A DNA stretch of 64,000 nt, from NCBI GenBank assembly GCA_039027435.1, contig JBCCKF010000009.1:96727-160726 (forward strand), written 5' to 3'. Source of the stretch: CALBPI01 sp039027435 (GTDB lineage: Bacteria; Pseudomonadota; Gammaproteobacteria; Steroidobacterales; Woeseiaceae). Below the pieces are notes generated by a model. The model saw only the letters and a list, made by a program, of their open reading frames with translations, was not told where the DNA came from and did no database searches. Both the position numbers and the translations under genes were made by a program. Within the stretch, counting starts at the first letter, position 1. Each line of letters begins with the position of its first letter. Below, piece by piece: positions 43,531 to 52,337 of this stretch.

Positions 43531-45708
43531 CTAATCGATTGTTGATTGGTATCCGAGGATACCTTGTTCCAGAAGCTGATCCGCAGGGTCTCCGACACTG
43601 GTCAGACCCTTGAGTTCCAGCTGGACCGAAATTGCGGTGTCGGCGGTGCCGTCTCGGCGGCTGATGAATCGCCGGGACACCACGCGAACGCCCCAGCAGC
43701 AGCTTTCATACTCCAGACCGAAAAAGCGCTCCAGCGAGACTTTATCGCGCAGCGAGTAATTATACCTGCCCACGATGTTCCAGCGCGAGGCGAGCGGCCA
43801 GCTAAACGAGACATCGCCCTGTTCCAGGGAGTCTTCGCGGAAGCGATAGGCCAGATTGACCACCCGCTTGTTGCCGGGCCGATACTGCAGTCGGACCTCC
43901 GATTTCGTCGTCGTACTGCGCTCCGCGTTCCATTGCTGGGCCAGTTCTACGTTCCAGTTACCCCAAACGTTTACCAGCAGTTCGGCAATGTAGTCCGATG
44001 CGTTGCCTTGCGGGACGACGCTGTCTGGCAGTCGAACTTCCTGAGACGACAGGCTGCGGCTCTGGCCGATCGTGGCGGTCAACAGCGTACGCCCGCTATC
44101 GGCAGCCAGAAGTCGGGTGCGAACGCCAACGGTCAGTTGATCGGTATCCCCGATTCTATCGATGCCGATAAAGCGGTTCTCGCGGTACAGCTGTTCGAGG
44201 CTTGAGATCGGCAGGATGGTGTCAAAGACCGGTAGATCGCGCTGATCGCGGAACGGTACGTGGACATAATAGAGGTGCGGTTCCAGGGTCTGAATCAGGC
44301 CGGCCGTCTGCAGTTTGCGCTCGAGTCGCAGACCGGCATCGAGGCTGGCGATGGGCAGGTCGCGGGTCGCGGTGCGCGTGCCTGGATTGCCAGGTTCATC
44401 CAGTGCATACCGTGTATGCCACCATTGCACCCGCGGGCGCGCATAGATGCCGCCAGACGACCAGTTGAACCCCGCGAAAGGCGCGGCGTGCAGTCGCCGA
44501 CCCGTGACACCCACGTCACGGTCGAATTCGGTGAACTCTGATTTGAAACCGGCTTCGAATCCCCATGGCATATCGTCGTAGAGCGCGTTCAGTCTGACCC
44601 TCGGCAGCATGCGATACGGTTCTTCGTCCCCCAGGATCGCGCTGTCGATTGTCTGGTAATTGGTGGCGCTGATGTCGCCGGTAATGTTTCGGCCGAAATA
44701 CCGCACTCCCAGAGTACGGTTGAGATGGGTCACACTCGAAGTGGATAAACTGCCGCCGAGATCTTCAAGATATTGGTCGTCGGAGACATCGGTGACATCG
44801 GCGAAAACGCGCCAGCGCCCTGCAAAATCGGTCTGGTTTTGCCATCGGAAGAATGTGCGGTCGATATTCTCCAAATCGTCACCGGGCAAATGCGCGAGTC
44901 CAATTTCGCCAACGCTGCTCTCGGTCAGATACCGAACTTGGGTGTCTAACTGAATACCGCGACGAGAGAGGATGCGCGGCGTAATGGTCGCGTCGTAAGC
45001 GGGTGCAATGTTCCAATACCAGGGTGTGCTGATGTCGAGTCCGTTGCGTGCTGACTGTCCCAAGTTGGGTAGCAGGAAGCCGGTCTTGCGTTGTGTGGAG
45101 ATCGGAAAAGACAGGTACGGTGTGTAGAGAATCGGGACGTCCTTAAAACGCAAGGTGAGTCCACGTGCTGTCCCAACACCCGAGTTGGTATCAAGAACAA
45201 TCGAGCCCGCTCGAACCAGCCAGTCGTCTACCTCCGGCGGACAAGTCGTGTACTTCACTTCGTTCAGTTCCAGTGTGCCCTCACGGTCAATTGCGAGGAG
45301 ACTGGCCGCGCCGCGCGAGGCACCATTGCCGAGACTGAATTCGGCGTCGGAAAACGAGACGCGCCCATCGGAGGCGCTGAGCATCGCTTCTTCGCTAACG
45401 ATATCGGCGCCGCTGCCACGATACGAGACAGCGCCATTCAGGCGCAGGGTACCCTCGTTGCCGCTGTAGGTGCCTTCTTCGGCAGTGAGGAGCAATGTGT
45501 CGCGCTCGACACGCACACCCTGACTCAGTTGTGCGTTACCTTCGAAGTCCATGACACCGGCGCCGGATTCCAGAGTTATCGTGCCATCAGCGTTGATCGC
45601 CGGTTGACTAACGACTGGACTCGCCAGATCGGTCGGCGCGCAAAGGGGCAACTCTGATTGCGCGTTCGCTACCGTCGCCAGCGCCGACATCAGTGCGGCT
45701 GTGAGCAA
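43531..45708 (-). CDS. lptD: LPS-assembly outer-membrane protein LptD
   Basis: 725 residues from TTG 45708. LptD is the barrel that inserts lipopolysaccharide in the outer leaflet. An N-terminal OstA-like jellyroll (about 40-190, GAGVMDFEGNAQLSQG) precedes a C-terminal barrel of 26 strands. The cysteine pairs of the family are seen: Cys23, one in TTCPPEVDDW near 155, and the vicinal pair in YESCCWGVRV near 670. The start is doubtful: the only in-frame start codon is TTG without ribosome site; the basic residues RRYN just upstream would complete a better signal peptide. Confidence 0.93.
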   Translation of the reverse strand: MLTAALMSALATVANAQSELPLCAPTDLASPVVSQPAINADGTITLESGAGVMDFEGNAQLSQGVRVERDTLLLTAEEGTYSGNEGTLRLNGAVSYRGSGADIVSEEAMLSASDGRVSFSDAEFSLGNGASRGAASLLAIDREGTLELNEVKYTTCPPEVDDWLVRAGSIVLDTNSGVGTARGLTLRFKDVPILYTPYLSFPISTQRKTGFLLPNLGQSARNGLDISTPWYWNIAPAYDATITPRILSRRGIQLDTQVRYLTESSVGEIGLAHLPGDDLENIDRTFFRWQNQTDFAGRWRVFADVTDVSDDQYLEDLGGSLSTSSVTHLNRTLGVRYFGRNITGDISATNYQTIDSAILGDEEPYRMLPRVRLNALYDDMPWGFEAGFKSEFTEFDRDVGVTGRRLHAAPFAGFNWSSGGIYARPRVQWWHTRYALDEPGNPGTRTATRDLPIASLDAGLRLERKLQTAGLIQTLEPHLYYVHVPFRDQRDLPVFDTILPISSLEQLYRENRFIGIDRIGDTDQLTVGVRTRLLAADSGRTLLTATIGQSRSLSSQEVRLPDSVVPQGNASDYIAELLVNVWGNWNVELAQQWNAERSTTTKSEVRLQYRPGNKRVVNLAYRFREDSLEQGDVSFSWPLASRWNIVGRYNYSLRDKVSLERFFGLEYESCCWGVRVVSRRFISRRDGTADTAISVQLELKGLTSVGDPADQLLEQGILGYQSTID

Positions 45709-45782
45709 ATTGTAACGGCGGCTCGCGATGGGCTTAGTCCGGCTGTGTCTGGTGGGTCACGAGTGTAAAGCAATGCGCTAAC

Positions 45783-46835
45783 ATGCGCGCGATGAGCAAC
45801 AACACACCGAATGATGAGCGTTGGCAAAGCGCACAGGCTTGGCTCGAACAGCTGGAGTTGAACGGCGGGCTTGCGATTGCGTCGGCGGACGCCAGTTTTC
45901 GTCGCTATTTCAGGTGTACGTTGCGCGAGCCCTGGATCGATAGTCACGCACGTCGCCACGAGCAGGGTGCGCATATGATTCTTATGGATGCCCCGCCGCT
46001 GCGCGAAGACACTGCCCTGTTTGAACGGGTCACCAACGCCCTCGGCAGTACAGGTTTGCCAGTGCCTACGGTGTTTGCGGCAGATCACGATAACGGATTC
46101 TTGCTGTTGACCGACTTCGGCAATCAGGATCTCCTTAATGTTCTTGAGGCACACCCGGAACAAGCGGACGCTTGGTATCAACAAGCCGGATCGCTGTTGT
46201 ACGAGTTGCAAGACGCACCTGCCGAGGTCGTGGATTTGCTCCCACCGTATGACGAGGCTCGATTGCGTACCGAAATGCAGTTGTTCATCGATTGGTTGTG
46301 GCGCCAGCATCTCGCACTCGAGTGGACCGCCGCGCATCAGGCGCAGTGGGACGCTCTGACCGAGATTCTCGTCAAGAGCGCATTGCAGCAACCGATTGTG
46401 GCGGTGCACCGGGACTTTCATAGCCGCAACCTGATGGTGACCGCGGAGCATGGGATTGGTGTCATCGACTATCAGGATGCGATGGCGGGGCCCTATACCT
46501 ACGATCTTGTTTCGTTGCTTCGTGATTGCTACATCGAGTGGCCGCTATCGCAGGTGAGGGCATGGGCAGTGGCCTGGTTGAACGCCAGTCGTGTAGGTCA
46601 GGATGTAAACGAGACGCAACGGTTGCGCTGGTTCTTCCTGATGGGTGTACAGCGCCAACTGAAAGCCGCTGGAATTTTTGCGCGATTGTCGATTCGTGAT
46701 GGCAAGCACGGCTATTTGCCCGATATACCCAGAACGCTGAACTATATCTGTGCGATCGCCGGCATCTATCCCGAGCTTGCGTGGATTGCCGAACGAATCG
46801 AGGTGGATTGTTTGCCGGGACTCTCCAGTGACTGA
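45783..46835 (+). CDS. amgK: N-acetylmuramate/N-acetylglucosamine anomeric kinase AmgK
   Basis: 350 residues, ATG 45783 (a second ATG at 45792 is possible). Aminoglycoside-phosphotransferase fold: DASFRRYFRCTL (loop), catalytic VAVHRDFHSRNLMV with VIDYQDAMAGPYTYDLV (metal Asp). In Pseudomonas AmgK phosphorylates MurNAc in the cell-wall-recycling route that bypasses de novo synthesis. It is divergent from lptD and overlaps murU, the same arrangement as in Pseudomonas. Confidence 0.93.
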   Translation: MRAMSNNTPNDERWQSAQAWLEQLELNGGLAIASADASFRRYFRCTLREPWIDSHARRHEQGAHMILMDAPPLREDTALFERVTNALGSTGLPVPTVFAADHDNGFLLLTDFGNQDLLNVLEAHPEQADAWYQQAGSLLYELQDAPAEVVDLLPPYDEARLRTEMQLFIDWLWRQHLALEWTAAHQAQWDALTEILVKSALQQPIVAVHRDFHSRNLMVTAEHGIGVIDYQDAMAGPYTYDLVSLLRDCYIEWPLSQVRAWAVAWLNASRVGQDVNETQRLRWFFLMGVQRQLKAAGIFARLSIRDGKHGYLPDIPRTLNYICAIAGIYPELAWIAERIEVDCLPGLSSD

Positions 46836-47517
46836 TGCGCTTATTCTTGCCGCGGGTCGGGGTGAGCGACTGAGGCCGATGACCGATACGCTTCCGAAGC
46901 CGTTGATCGAAGTCGGTGGTGAGCCGCTAATCGACCATCACTTGAGAACACTCTCGGCGGCGGGTATCACGCGTGTCGTGATCAATCTCGGGTGGCTCGG
47001 CGAGCAGATTGCATCGCACGTGGGTGACGGGTCGCAGTTTGGTGTGCGAGTGCTGTTTAGCCCAGAGGGGTATCCAACCTTGGACACCGGCGGTGCGATT
47101 GTTCGCGCACTTCCCCTCATCGGCACGGAGCGTTTTTGGGTAATCAACGCAGATATCTGGATGGACTACGTCCCATCAGCTCTCGATCCGATTGTTGACT
47201 CCGACTGCACTGCTGCGATTGGTCTGACACCCAACCCCGTCTATCGAAGTAGCGGCGATTTCGCGATCAACGCAGGGCGCGCGGCAAACGCAGGCGCGGA
47301 GATGATGACGTTCTCGGGTATTGCGCGCTATCGACGGGATTTTTTCGCGGGTTTGCCCGATGGCCGTTTTTCCATCGTTCCCCTGTTGCGGGCTGCTGCC
47401 GATGCGCATGTGCTGGGCGCTTTTGACATCCAGTCGCGGTGGTTCGATATCGGCACGCCGGACCGACTGGCGACGGCGCGCGCTGGAGTCACCGAATCGC
47501 AGCGTCAGGTCGATTGA
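46828..47517 (+). CDS. murU: N-acetylmuramate 1-phosphate uridylyltransferase MurU
   Basis: 229 residues from GTG 46828, overlapping the amgK stop by 8 bases. Sugar-nucleotidyltransferase signature LILAAGRGERLRPMTDTLPK at the N-terminus; NADIWMDYV and FDIGTPDRLATARA are family-like. It makes UDP-MurNAc from MurNAc-1-phosphate, giving a fosfomycin-tolerant recycling path. Its 3' end overlaps the convergent lipB by 29 bases. Confidence 0.93.
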   Translation: MTDALILAAGRGERLRPMTDTLPKPLIEVGGEPLIDHHLRTLSAAGITRVVINLGWLGEQIASHVGDGSQFGVRVLFSPEGYPTLDTGGAIVRALPLIGTERFWVINADIWMDYVPSALDPIVDSDCTAAIGLTPNPVYRSSGDFAINAGRAANAGAEMMTFSGIARYRRDFFAGLPDGRFSIVPLLRAAADAHVLGAFDIQSRWFDIGTPDRLATARAGVTESQRQVD

Positions 47518-48145
47518 CGTATTCGAGATCGAGTGTGTCGGCCAGATGGTCGCACAGACCGATGGCTGCTTCCTCAAGAGACTGTGACAGTCCCAGTTCG
47601 GTTAGCGTGGTGATTGGAAGGTTCTCCATACCGCAAGGATTAATGCGGTTAAAGGGCTCGGTATCCATGTCGACGTTCAACGCCATCCCGTGATAGCTGC
47701 ACCCACGGCGAATTCTAAGACCGATACTCGCAAGCTTGGCACCGTCAACGTACACGCCGGGCGCATCTCGCCGACCGGCGGCAATCACCTCTGACTGCGC
47801 AACGTAGTTCACCACCGCTTGCTCGAGGCCCATTACCAATGCTCGCACCCCAAGCTTGCGTCGCTTAACGTTGAGCAGTGGATAGATCATAAGTTGGCCT
47901 GGGCCGTGGTAGGTGACCTGACCGCCGCGATCGATACCTACGAGTGGGATATCACCAGGTGCGAGTACGTGTGAACGGTCGGCCGCGAGACCAAGCGTGA
48001 ATACCGGTGGATGTTCGCAGAACCAGACTTCGTCCACGGTCTGTTCGACGCGTCCCGCGGTGAACCCTTGCATCGCGCGCCACAGCGGTTCGTAACTCTG
48101 TCGACCCAACCAGCGAATTCGGCATTCGCGTTTCAGCGTGGTCAT
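47489..48145 (-). CDS. lipB: Octanoyl-[acyl carrier protein]-protein transferase LipB
   Basis: 218 residues. LipB transfers octanoate from ACP to lipoyl domains such as GcvH. RGGQVTYHGPGQLMIYPLL and GAKLASIGLRIRRGCSYHG carry the catalytic Lys; the Cys is in NRINPCGMENLPIT. Last gene of the long wall-synthesis run; lipA, the usual next gene, does not follow because murU converges here. Confidence 0.96.
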   Translation of the reverse strand: MTTLKRECRIRWLGRQSYEPLWRAMQGFTAGRVEQTVDEVWFCEHPPVFTLGLAADRSHVLAPGDIPLVGIDRGGQVTYHGPGQLMIYPLLNVKRRKLGVRALVMGLEQAVVNYVAQSEVIAAGRRDAPGVYVDGAKLASIGLRIRRGCSYHGMALNVDMDTEPFNRINPCGMENLPITTLTELGLSQSLEEAAIGLCDHLADTLDLEYVNRPDAAIR

Positions 48146-48147
48146 CG

Positions 48148-48411
48148 CTACAACGCCATCAGCACTTCAGGATCGTCAGTCAGGCTTTGGTAGATCGCGT
48201 CAAGTTGCTCGCGCGATCGCGCCGTAATGTCGATGGTGACAGAAAGAAATCTGCCATTGGAACTGGGGCGGCTGGCAACCGCCAGTGCAGCCTCACCATC
48301 GGTGTGTTGAAGCACGAGCGATTCGGCGTGCGATACGAACGATTCGGTGTTTCGTCCCATGACCTTGACGGGGAATCGAGTCGGAAAATCGATCAGTTCT
48401 TCGTCACTCAC
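48148..48411 (-). CDS. ybeD: DUF493 protein YbeD
   Basis: 87 residues. The family (UPF0250) starts with DFPTRFPVKVMGRNTESF and has the ACT-like core SVTIDITARSREQLDAIYQSL. It is encoded between dat/dacA and lipB in most gammaproteobacteria, and has been linked to lipoate metabolism only by position. Its ATG overlaps the dat stop by 4 bases. Confidence 0.94.
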   Translation of the reverse strand: MSDEELIDFPTRFPVKVMGRNTESFVSHAESLVLQHTDGEAALAVASRPSSNGRFLSVTIDITARSREQLDAIYQSLTDDPEVLMAL

Positions 48412-49265
48412 AGTGTGCCTTTCCTTTCCTGATAAGCAGTGAACAGTGCATCCCAGATCGCCCCGGGGCTCCCTGTACCGATCGGCGCGCCGTCCAGACT
48501 GGTCAACGGTGCGATCTCTTTTGTGCTGGACATCAAAAGCAGCTCATCGGCGGTTCGCACGTCGTCCATTGCGATTGGTGCGATGTGCACCGCAACTCCG
48601 ATGTCCGCAGCGATGCTCGTGGTCAGATGTCGGGTGACGCTCGGTAGCATTGCATTGGATTCAGGCGGAAGACAAAGCCGCCTGTCGATCACGCAACCGA
48701 TAGCGCTCGCCGCACCTTCAACGAGGAAGCCGTCACGTTCCAGCAGTGCCTCCAATGCCCCCGATTGCGTCGCAGACTCACGAGCGAGCACGTTGGCCAG
48801 CATGGAAGTGGACTTGATGTCACAACGCTGCCACCGATCATCGGGTAACGAGATTGCGGCAAAGCCCTCTGTATAACGAGCTCGGGTCGGTGGCGATAGC
48901 GGGCTGGTCATAAGGAACAGGCTCGGTTTGTTCGCCGCCGGGAATTTGTGATCACGTCCATCATCGCCGCTACGTGAGACTTGAATGTAGATCGATTGAT
49001 CACCACCGCCATTCGCTGTGATTACCTCTTCGATAATTGACCGTAGCGCATCGTTCGAACACGGCTCAGGAAGATCGATCGCGGCGAGACTCAAGGTCAT
49101 TCTGCGCAGGTGTTCTTCGAGGCCAAGCGGTTTACCGCCATACGCCGGAATGACCTCATACACGCCATCACCAAACAGAAATCCCCGGTCGAGTGGTGAT
49201 ATCCGGATTTCGCTCAGGGGCTTTACAGCACCGTCGTGCCAGCCGTGTTCCAGCGCGCGTGCCAT
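48408..49265 (-). CDS. dat: Class IV aminotransferase, probable D-alanine transaminase
   Basis: 285 residues. PLP fold type IV: GDGVYEVIPAYGGKPLGLEEH at the N-terminus (in part), the PLP lysine in CDIKSTSMLANVLA, and ALLERDGFLVEGAASAIGCV. The dacA-dat-ybeD-lipB order supports D-amino acid transaminase, interconverting D-alanine and D-glutamate with keto acids for peptidoglycan. A branched-chain or 4-amino-4-deoxychorismate lyase role cannot be excluded by sequence. Confidence 0.88.
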   Translation of the reverse strand: MARALEHGWHDGAVKPLSEIRISPLDRGFLFGDGVYEVIPAYGGKPLGLEEHLRRMTLSLAAIDLPEPCSNDALRSIIEEVITANGGGDQSIYIQVSRSGDDGRDHKFPAANKPSLFLMTSPLSPPTRARYTEGFAAISLPDDRWQRCDIKSTSMLANVLARESATQSGALEALLERDGFLVEGAASAIGCVIDRRLCLPPESNAMLPSVTRHLTTSIAADIGVAVHIAPIAMDDVRTADELLLMSSTKEIAPLTSLDGAPIGTGSPGAIWDALFTAYQERKGTL

Positions 49266-49267
49266 GA

Positions 49268-50419
49268 CTACTCGAACCAGAGACGAACGCTGTCGCCGAT
49301 GCGTTTGAAGAAGCCGCCGCGTTCCACCGTGTCGAGCACAATCAAAGGCGCCCGTGCGATTTCCTCGCCATCGAGACTCAGTTTCAGGATGCCGAGAGAG
49401 TCACCGCCAGATAGAGGGGCTTCCAATCGGCCAGGCAAGGTAATGCTGGGTACCAGTGATTCGTAACGACCGCGAGGGACGGTCACCCAGAGTTCTTCCG
49501 CGACGCCGATCGCGACTTCGTTCTCGGCGCCATACCAAACACGTTCGCTGTCGACCTTGCTGTTGGCAGCATAGGCCTGACGAGATTCAAAAAACCGGAA
49601 GCCGTAATTCAGAAGTGCCTGGCTGCCGGTCTCTCGCGCTCGGGCGCTGCTGGTACCCATCACCGCGGAGACCAGTCGCATGTCATCGCGTGCGGCCGAC
49701 GACACCAAGCAATAACCGGCTGCCTCCGTGTAGCCGGTCTTCATGCCGTCAACACTGCTGTCTCGCTTCAGCAAACCGTTCCGGTTCGGCTGCGTGATGT
49801 CGTTCCAGGTGAATTCCTGTTGGCCGTACCAGCGATAGTAGTCCGGGAACTCGGTGATAATTGCGCGCGCAAGGATCGCCATATCCCGTGCACTGGTGAT
49901 GTGGTTATCTGCCGGGAGTCCGTGTGAGTTCACAAAGTTGCTGCTGCGCATGCCAAGCTCATTGGCATACGCGTTCATCAAGCCGGTGAAAACAGACTCC
50001 GAGCCAGCTACGTGCTCTGCGAGCGCAACGCTTGCGTCATTGCCCGATTGGACAATCATGCCTTGCAGCAAATTTTCGACGCTGACCTGGCTGCCGAGAT
50101 TGGCGAACATGTCCGATCCCGCATCACCCGCAGCACGCGCTGCTTCGCTGATTGTGACCATGTCATCGAGTCGAATCTGATCAGCACCGAGCGCCTGAAA
50201 CACCACATACGCCGTCATTAGTTTGGTGAGGCTCGCTGGCTCCACTGGGAGATCGGGTGCATCCGCGGCGATTGCCTGTCCCGTTTTGGCATCGATGAGA
50301 ATGTAGCTGGAAGCGCCGAGATCCGGTGGCGGCGGAACCGGCAACGCAGCCAGGGACGGCGCCGACAAAAATAGCGACAAAAGCAGGACAAAAATCGAAT
50401 TCGAGCGGCTAGGGAGCAT
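49268..50419 (-). CDS. dacA: D-alanyl-D-alanine carboxypeptidase DacA (PBP5/6)
   Basis: 383 residues. Signal peptide (1-24) then penicillin-binding domain with S63-L-T-K66, S125-G-N and K-T-G in DGMKTGYTEAAGYC. A C-terminal beta domain and an amphipathic tail (FFKRIGDSVRLWF) for membrane attachment follow. It trims pentapeptides. 2 bases ahead of dat. Confidence 0.96.
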   Translation of the reverse strand: MLPSRSNSIFVLLLSLFLSAPSLAALPVPPPPDLGASSYILIDAKTGQAIAADAPDLPVEPASLTKLMTAYVVFQALGADQIRLDDMVTISEAARAAGDAGSDMFANLGSQVSVENLLQGMIVQSGNDASVALAEHVAGSESVFTGLMNAYANELGMRSSNFVNSHGLPADNHITSARDMAILARAIITEFPDYYRWYGQQEFTWNDITQPNRNGLLKRDSSVDGMKTGYTEAAGYCLVSSAARDDMRLVSAVMGTSSARARETGSQALLNYGFRFFESRQAYAANSKVDSERVWYGAENEVAIGVAEELWVTVPRGRYESLVPSITLPGRLEAPLSGGDSLGILKLSLDGEEIARAPLIVLDTVERGGFFKRIGDSVRLWFE

Positions 50420-50460
50420 ACAGGAACAACCTACCGGCGGTTGTGAAAGACAGCGCGCAA

Positions 50461-51306
50461 TTATTCCACAGAAACCAGTCTGGCGCTGTCGATACCCATC
50501 TGTCTGAGCTGCTGCTGAATCCGGTCGAATTGGGCTACATCAGCGATCGGGCCAATCTGTACCCGATAGAGCGTTACCGATCCGTCGCCACTGGTCCCGG
50601 GATTGACAGAGACGCGCGAGATGCCGGCGGACTCGAGTTGCTCGCGCTGTCGGTTGGCATTGATGGCCTCGGAGAAGGCGCCCGTTTGCAGGAACAGCGG
50701 TTGCCGCTTCAACGGTGTGCCCTCCGTGATGACTTGCTCGGGGGCCTCCGCGATCTCACCCGCTTGCTGATTCGCAGTGAAGTCGAGCACTTCGATTTCG
50801 ACCAATGCCGTCCCGGCCGTAATCATGTCGAGCTCGCGTGCCGCGGCGAAAGACAGATCAATGATGCGATCGTCCACGAAAGGGCCACGGTCGTTGACGC
50901 GAATCACCAACGAGCGTCCGTTGCCGAGGTGGGTGACCCGAACCCATGTCGGCAACGGTAGCGACTTGTGCGCTGCACTCAGTGCATACATGTCATACGG
51001 TTCGCCCGATGAGGTGCGTTTGCCGTGGAACTTGCTGCCATACCAGCTCGCCACGCCGCGCTCTCGAAAGCCTTTGGCACTGTCCATGACGAAATAACGC
51101 TGTCCGGCGACTTCGTAAAACTCCGGGTTTCCGTATCGGCTGCGAGGTTCAGGGCCTGGGATGCCCTGCACGGGTCTGGCTGTCGCCCCGCCTTGCTGGG
51201 GTGGTCCGTCGCGCTCTGGAAATGCGACGCATCCTGACACGGTCAAGAACAACGCACCGACAAGTCGTCGCAGCGCGAGGTTTGTTTTTGGCGTGTGCTT
51301 AGTCAA
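50461..51306 (-). CDS. rlpA: Rare lipoprotein A (RlpA), septal/peptidoglycan lytic transglycosylase
   Basis: 281 residues from TTG 51306, overlapping the mltB stop. Signal and lipobox TVSGC lie close to the start. The DPBB domain GVASWYGSKFHGKRTSSGE, VIRVNDRGPFVDDRIIDLS is intact with the catalytic Asp. A SPOR domain (about 205-280) ends the protein and targets denuded septal glycans. Longer starts at 51330 (ATG) or 51321 (GTG) are equally possible. Confidence 0.93.
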   Translation of the reverse strand: MTKHTPKTNLALRRLVGALFLTVSGCVAFPERDGPPQQGGATARPVQGIPGPEPRSRYGNPEFYEVAGQRYFVMDSAKGFRERGVASWYGSKFHGKRTSSGEPYDMYALSAAHKSLPLPTWVRVTHLGNGRSLVIRVNDRGPFVDDRIIDLSFAAARELDMITAGTALVEIEVLDFTANQQAGEIAEAPEQVITEGTPLKRQPLFLQTGAFSEAINANRQREQLESAGISRVSVNPGTSGDGSVTLYRVQIGPIADVAQFDRIQQQLRQMGIDSARLVSVE

Positions 51307-52321
51307 CCAACATCGCACGACGCTGATCATCCCGGCGGGCCGCGATTTTCGTGCCGAGTTCCCACACCGCCATCGCATACATCGCACTTCGGTTGTAGCG
51401 CGTGATGACGTAGAAGTTGTGCAGTCCGACGTGATAGACCGGTCCTTCCTCGCCCTGCATGGCGATCAGCCTCGCCGGCATTTGAGCGGTCAGCTCATCG
51501 CTTGTGTGGATGGTGACGCCCTGGGCCAGCAATGCTCCGATGCTGCTGTCAGCCTTTAGCTTGTTCTTCTCGGGCACTTGACCTGAGAACGCATCGTCGA
51601 GCGTGGCCTTGGCGATGACCGGTGCACCGGACTCCCAGCGATGCCTGACGAAATAGTTCGCGACGCTGCCGATGATATCGGACCAGCTATTGAACAAATC
51701 GCGTCTGCCATCTGCATCCGCATCGACCGAATAGGCTCGGTAACTCGACGGAATAAACTGTGGGGATCCCATGGCACCCGCGTAGGAGCCGAGTGCGGCA
51801 TCGACGGGAACGGATTCTTCACGTGCGAGCAGCAGGAATTCCTTCAATTCCTTGCGAAAGAACTCGGCGCGTGGTGGATAGTCGAATCCGAGCGTCGCGA
51901 GCGCGTCAAGGACGCGATAGCTGCCGGTGATGCGACCGTAGTAGGTCTCGACGCCGATGATACCGACGAGAATTTCACCTGGAACCCCGGTTTCATCGCT
52001 GATCCGCGCGATGGTTTCGGCGTGTTCGTTCCAGAACGCAACGCCTGCATCGATGCGCTTGTCCTGAATGAAAATGTCGCGGTATTCATGCCAGGGCTTG
52101 CTCTTTTCCGCCGGACGACGCATCGCTTCAAGAATCTTGGTTTGCGACTTGGCGTCAGCGAGGAGCGCGGTCAGTTCGGATCGCGAAAACCCTTCCTGCT
52201 CGACCATTTCGTTGATGAATTCGGCGACCTCGGGTCGTTCCGTGTCTAGTCCTCTGGCGACACCACAGGCAAAAGGCGTCAGCAAAAGGAGGGTGGCGAA
52301 TGTCCAGCGGTTGATGAGCAT
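51299..52321 (-). CDS. mltB: Membrane-bound lytic murein transglycosylase B
   Basis: 340 residues. SLT family 3. Signal peptide-like N-terminus (1-25) without a good lipobox. Catalytic Glu in VGIIGVETYYGRITGSY; family blocks ALGSYAGAMGSPQFIPSSYR and DLFNSWSDIIGSVANYF. It cuts the glycan strand. Between rodA (16 bases) and rlpA (overlap). Confidence 0.95.
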   Translation of the reverse strand: MLINRWTFATLLLLTPFACGVARGLDTERPEVAEFINEMVEQEGFSRSELTALLADAKSQTKILEAMRRPAEKSKPWHEYRDIFIQDKRIDAGVAFWNEHAETIARISDETGVPGEILVGIIGVETYYGRITGSYRVLDALATLGFDYPPRAEFFRKELKEFLLLAREESVPVDAALGSYAGAMGSPQFIPSSYRAYSVDADADGRRDLFNSWSDIIGSVANYFVRHRWESGAPVIAKATLDDAFSGQVPEKNKLKADSSIGALLAQGVTIHTSDELTAQMPARLIAMQGEEGPVYHVGLHNFYVITRYNRSAMYAMAVWELGTKIAARRDDQRRAMLVD

Positions 52322-52337
52322 GCAAGGTCCCCGGGGC

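Noticed and set aside
45690..46451. 253-residue minus-strand frame
   Set aside because: Antisense to amgK, which carries the kinase motifs.
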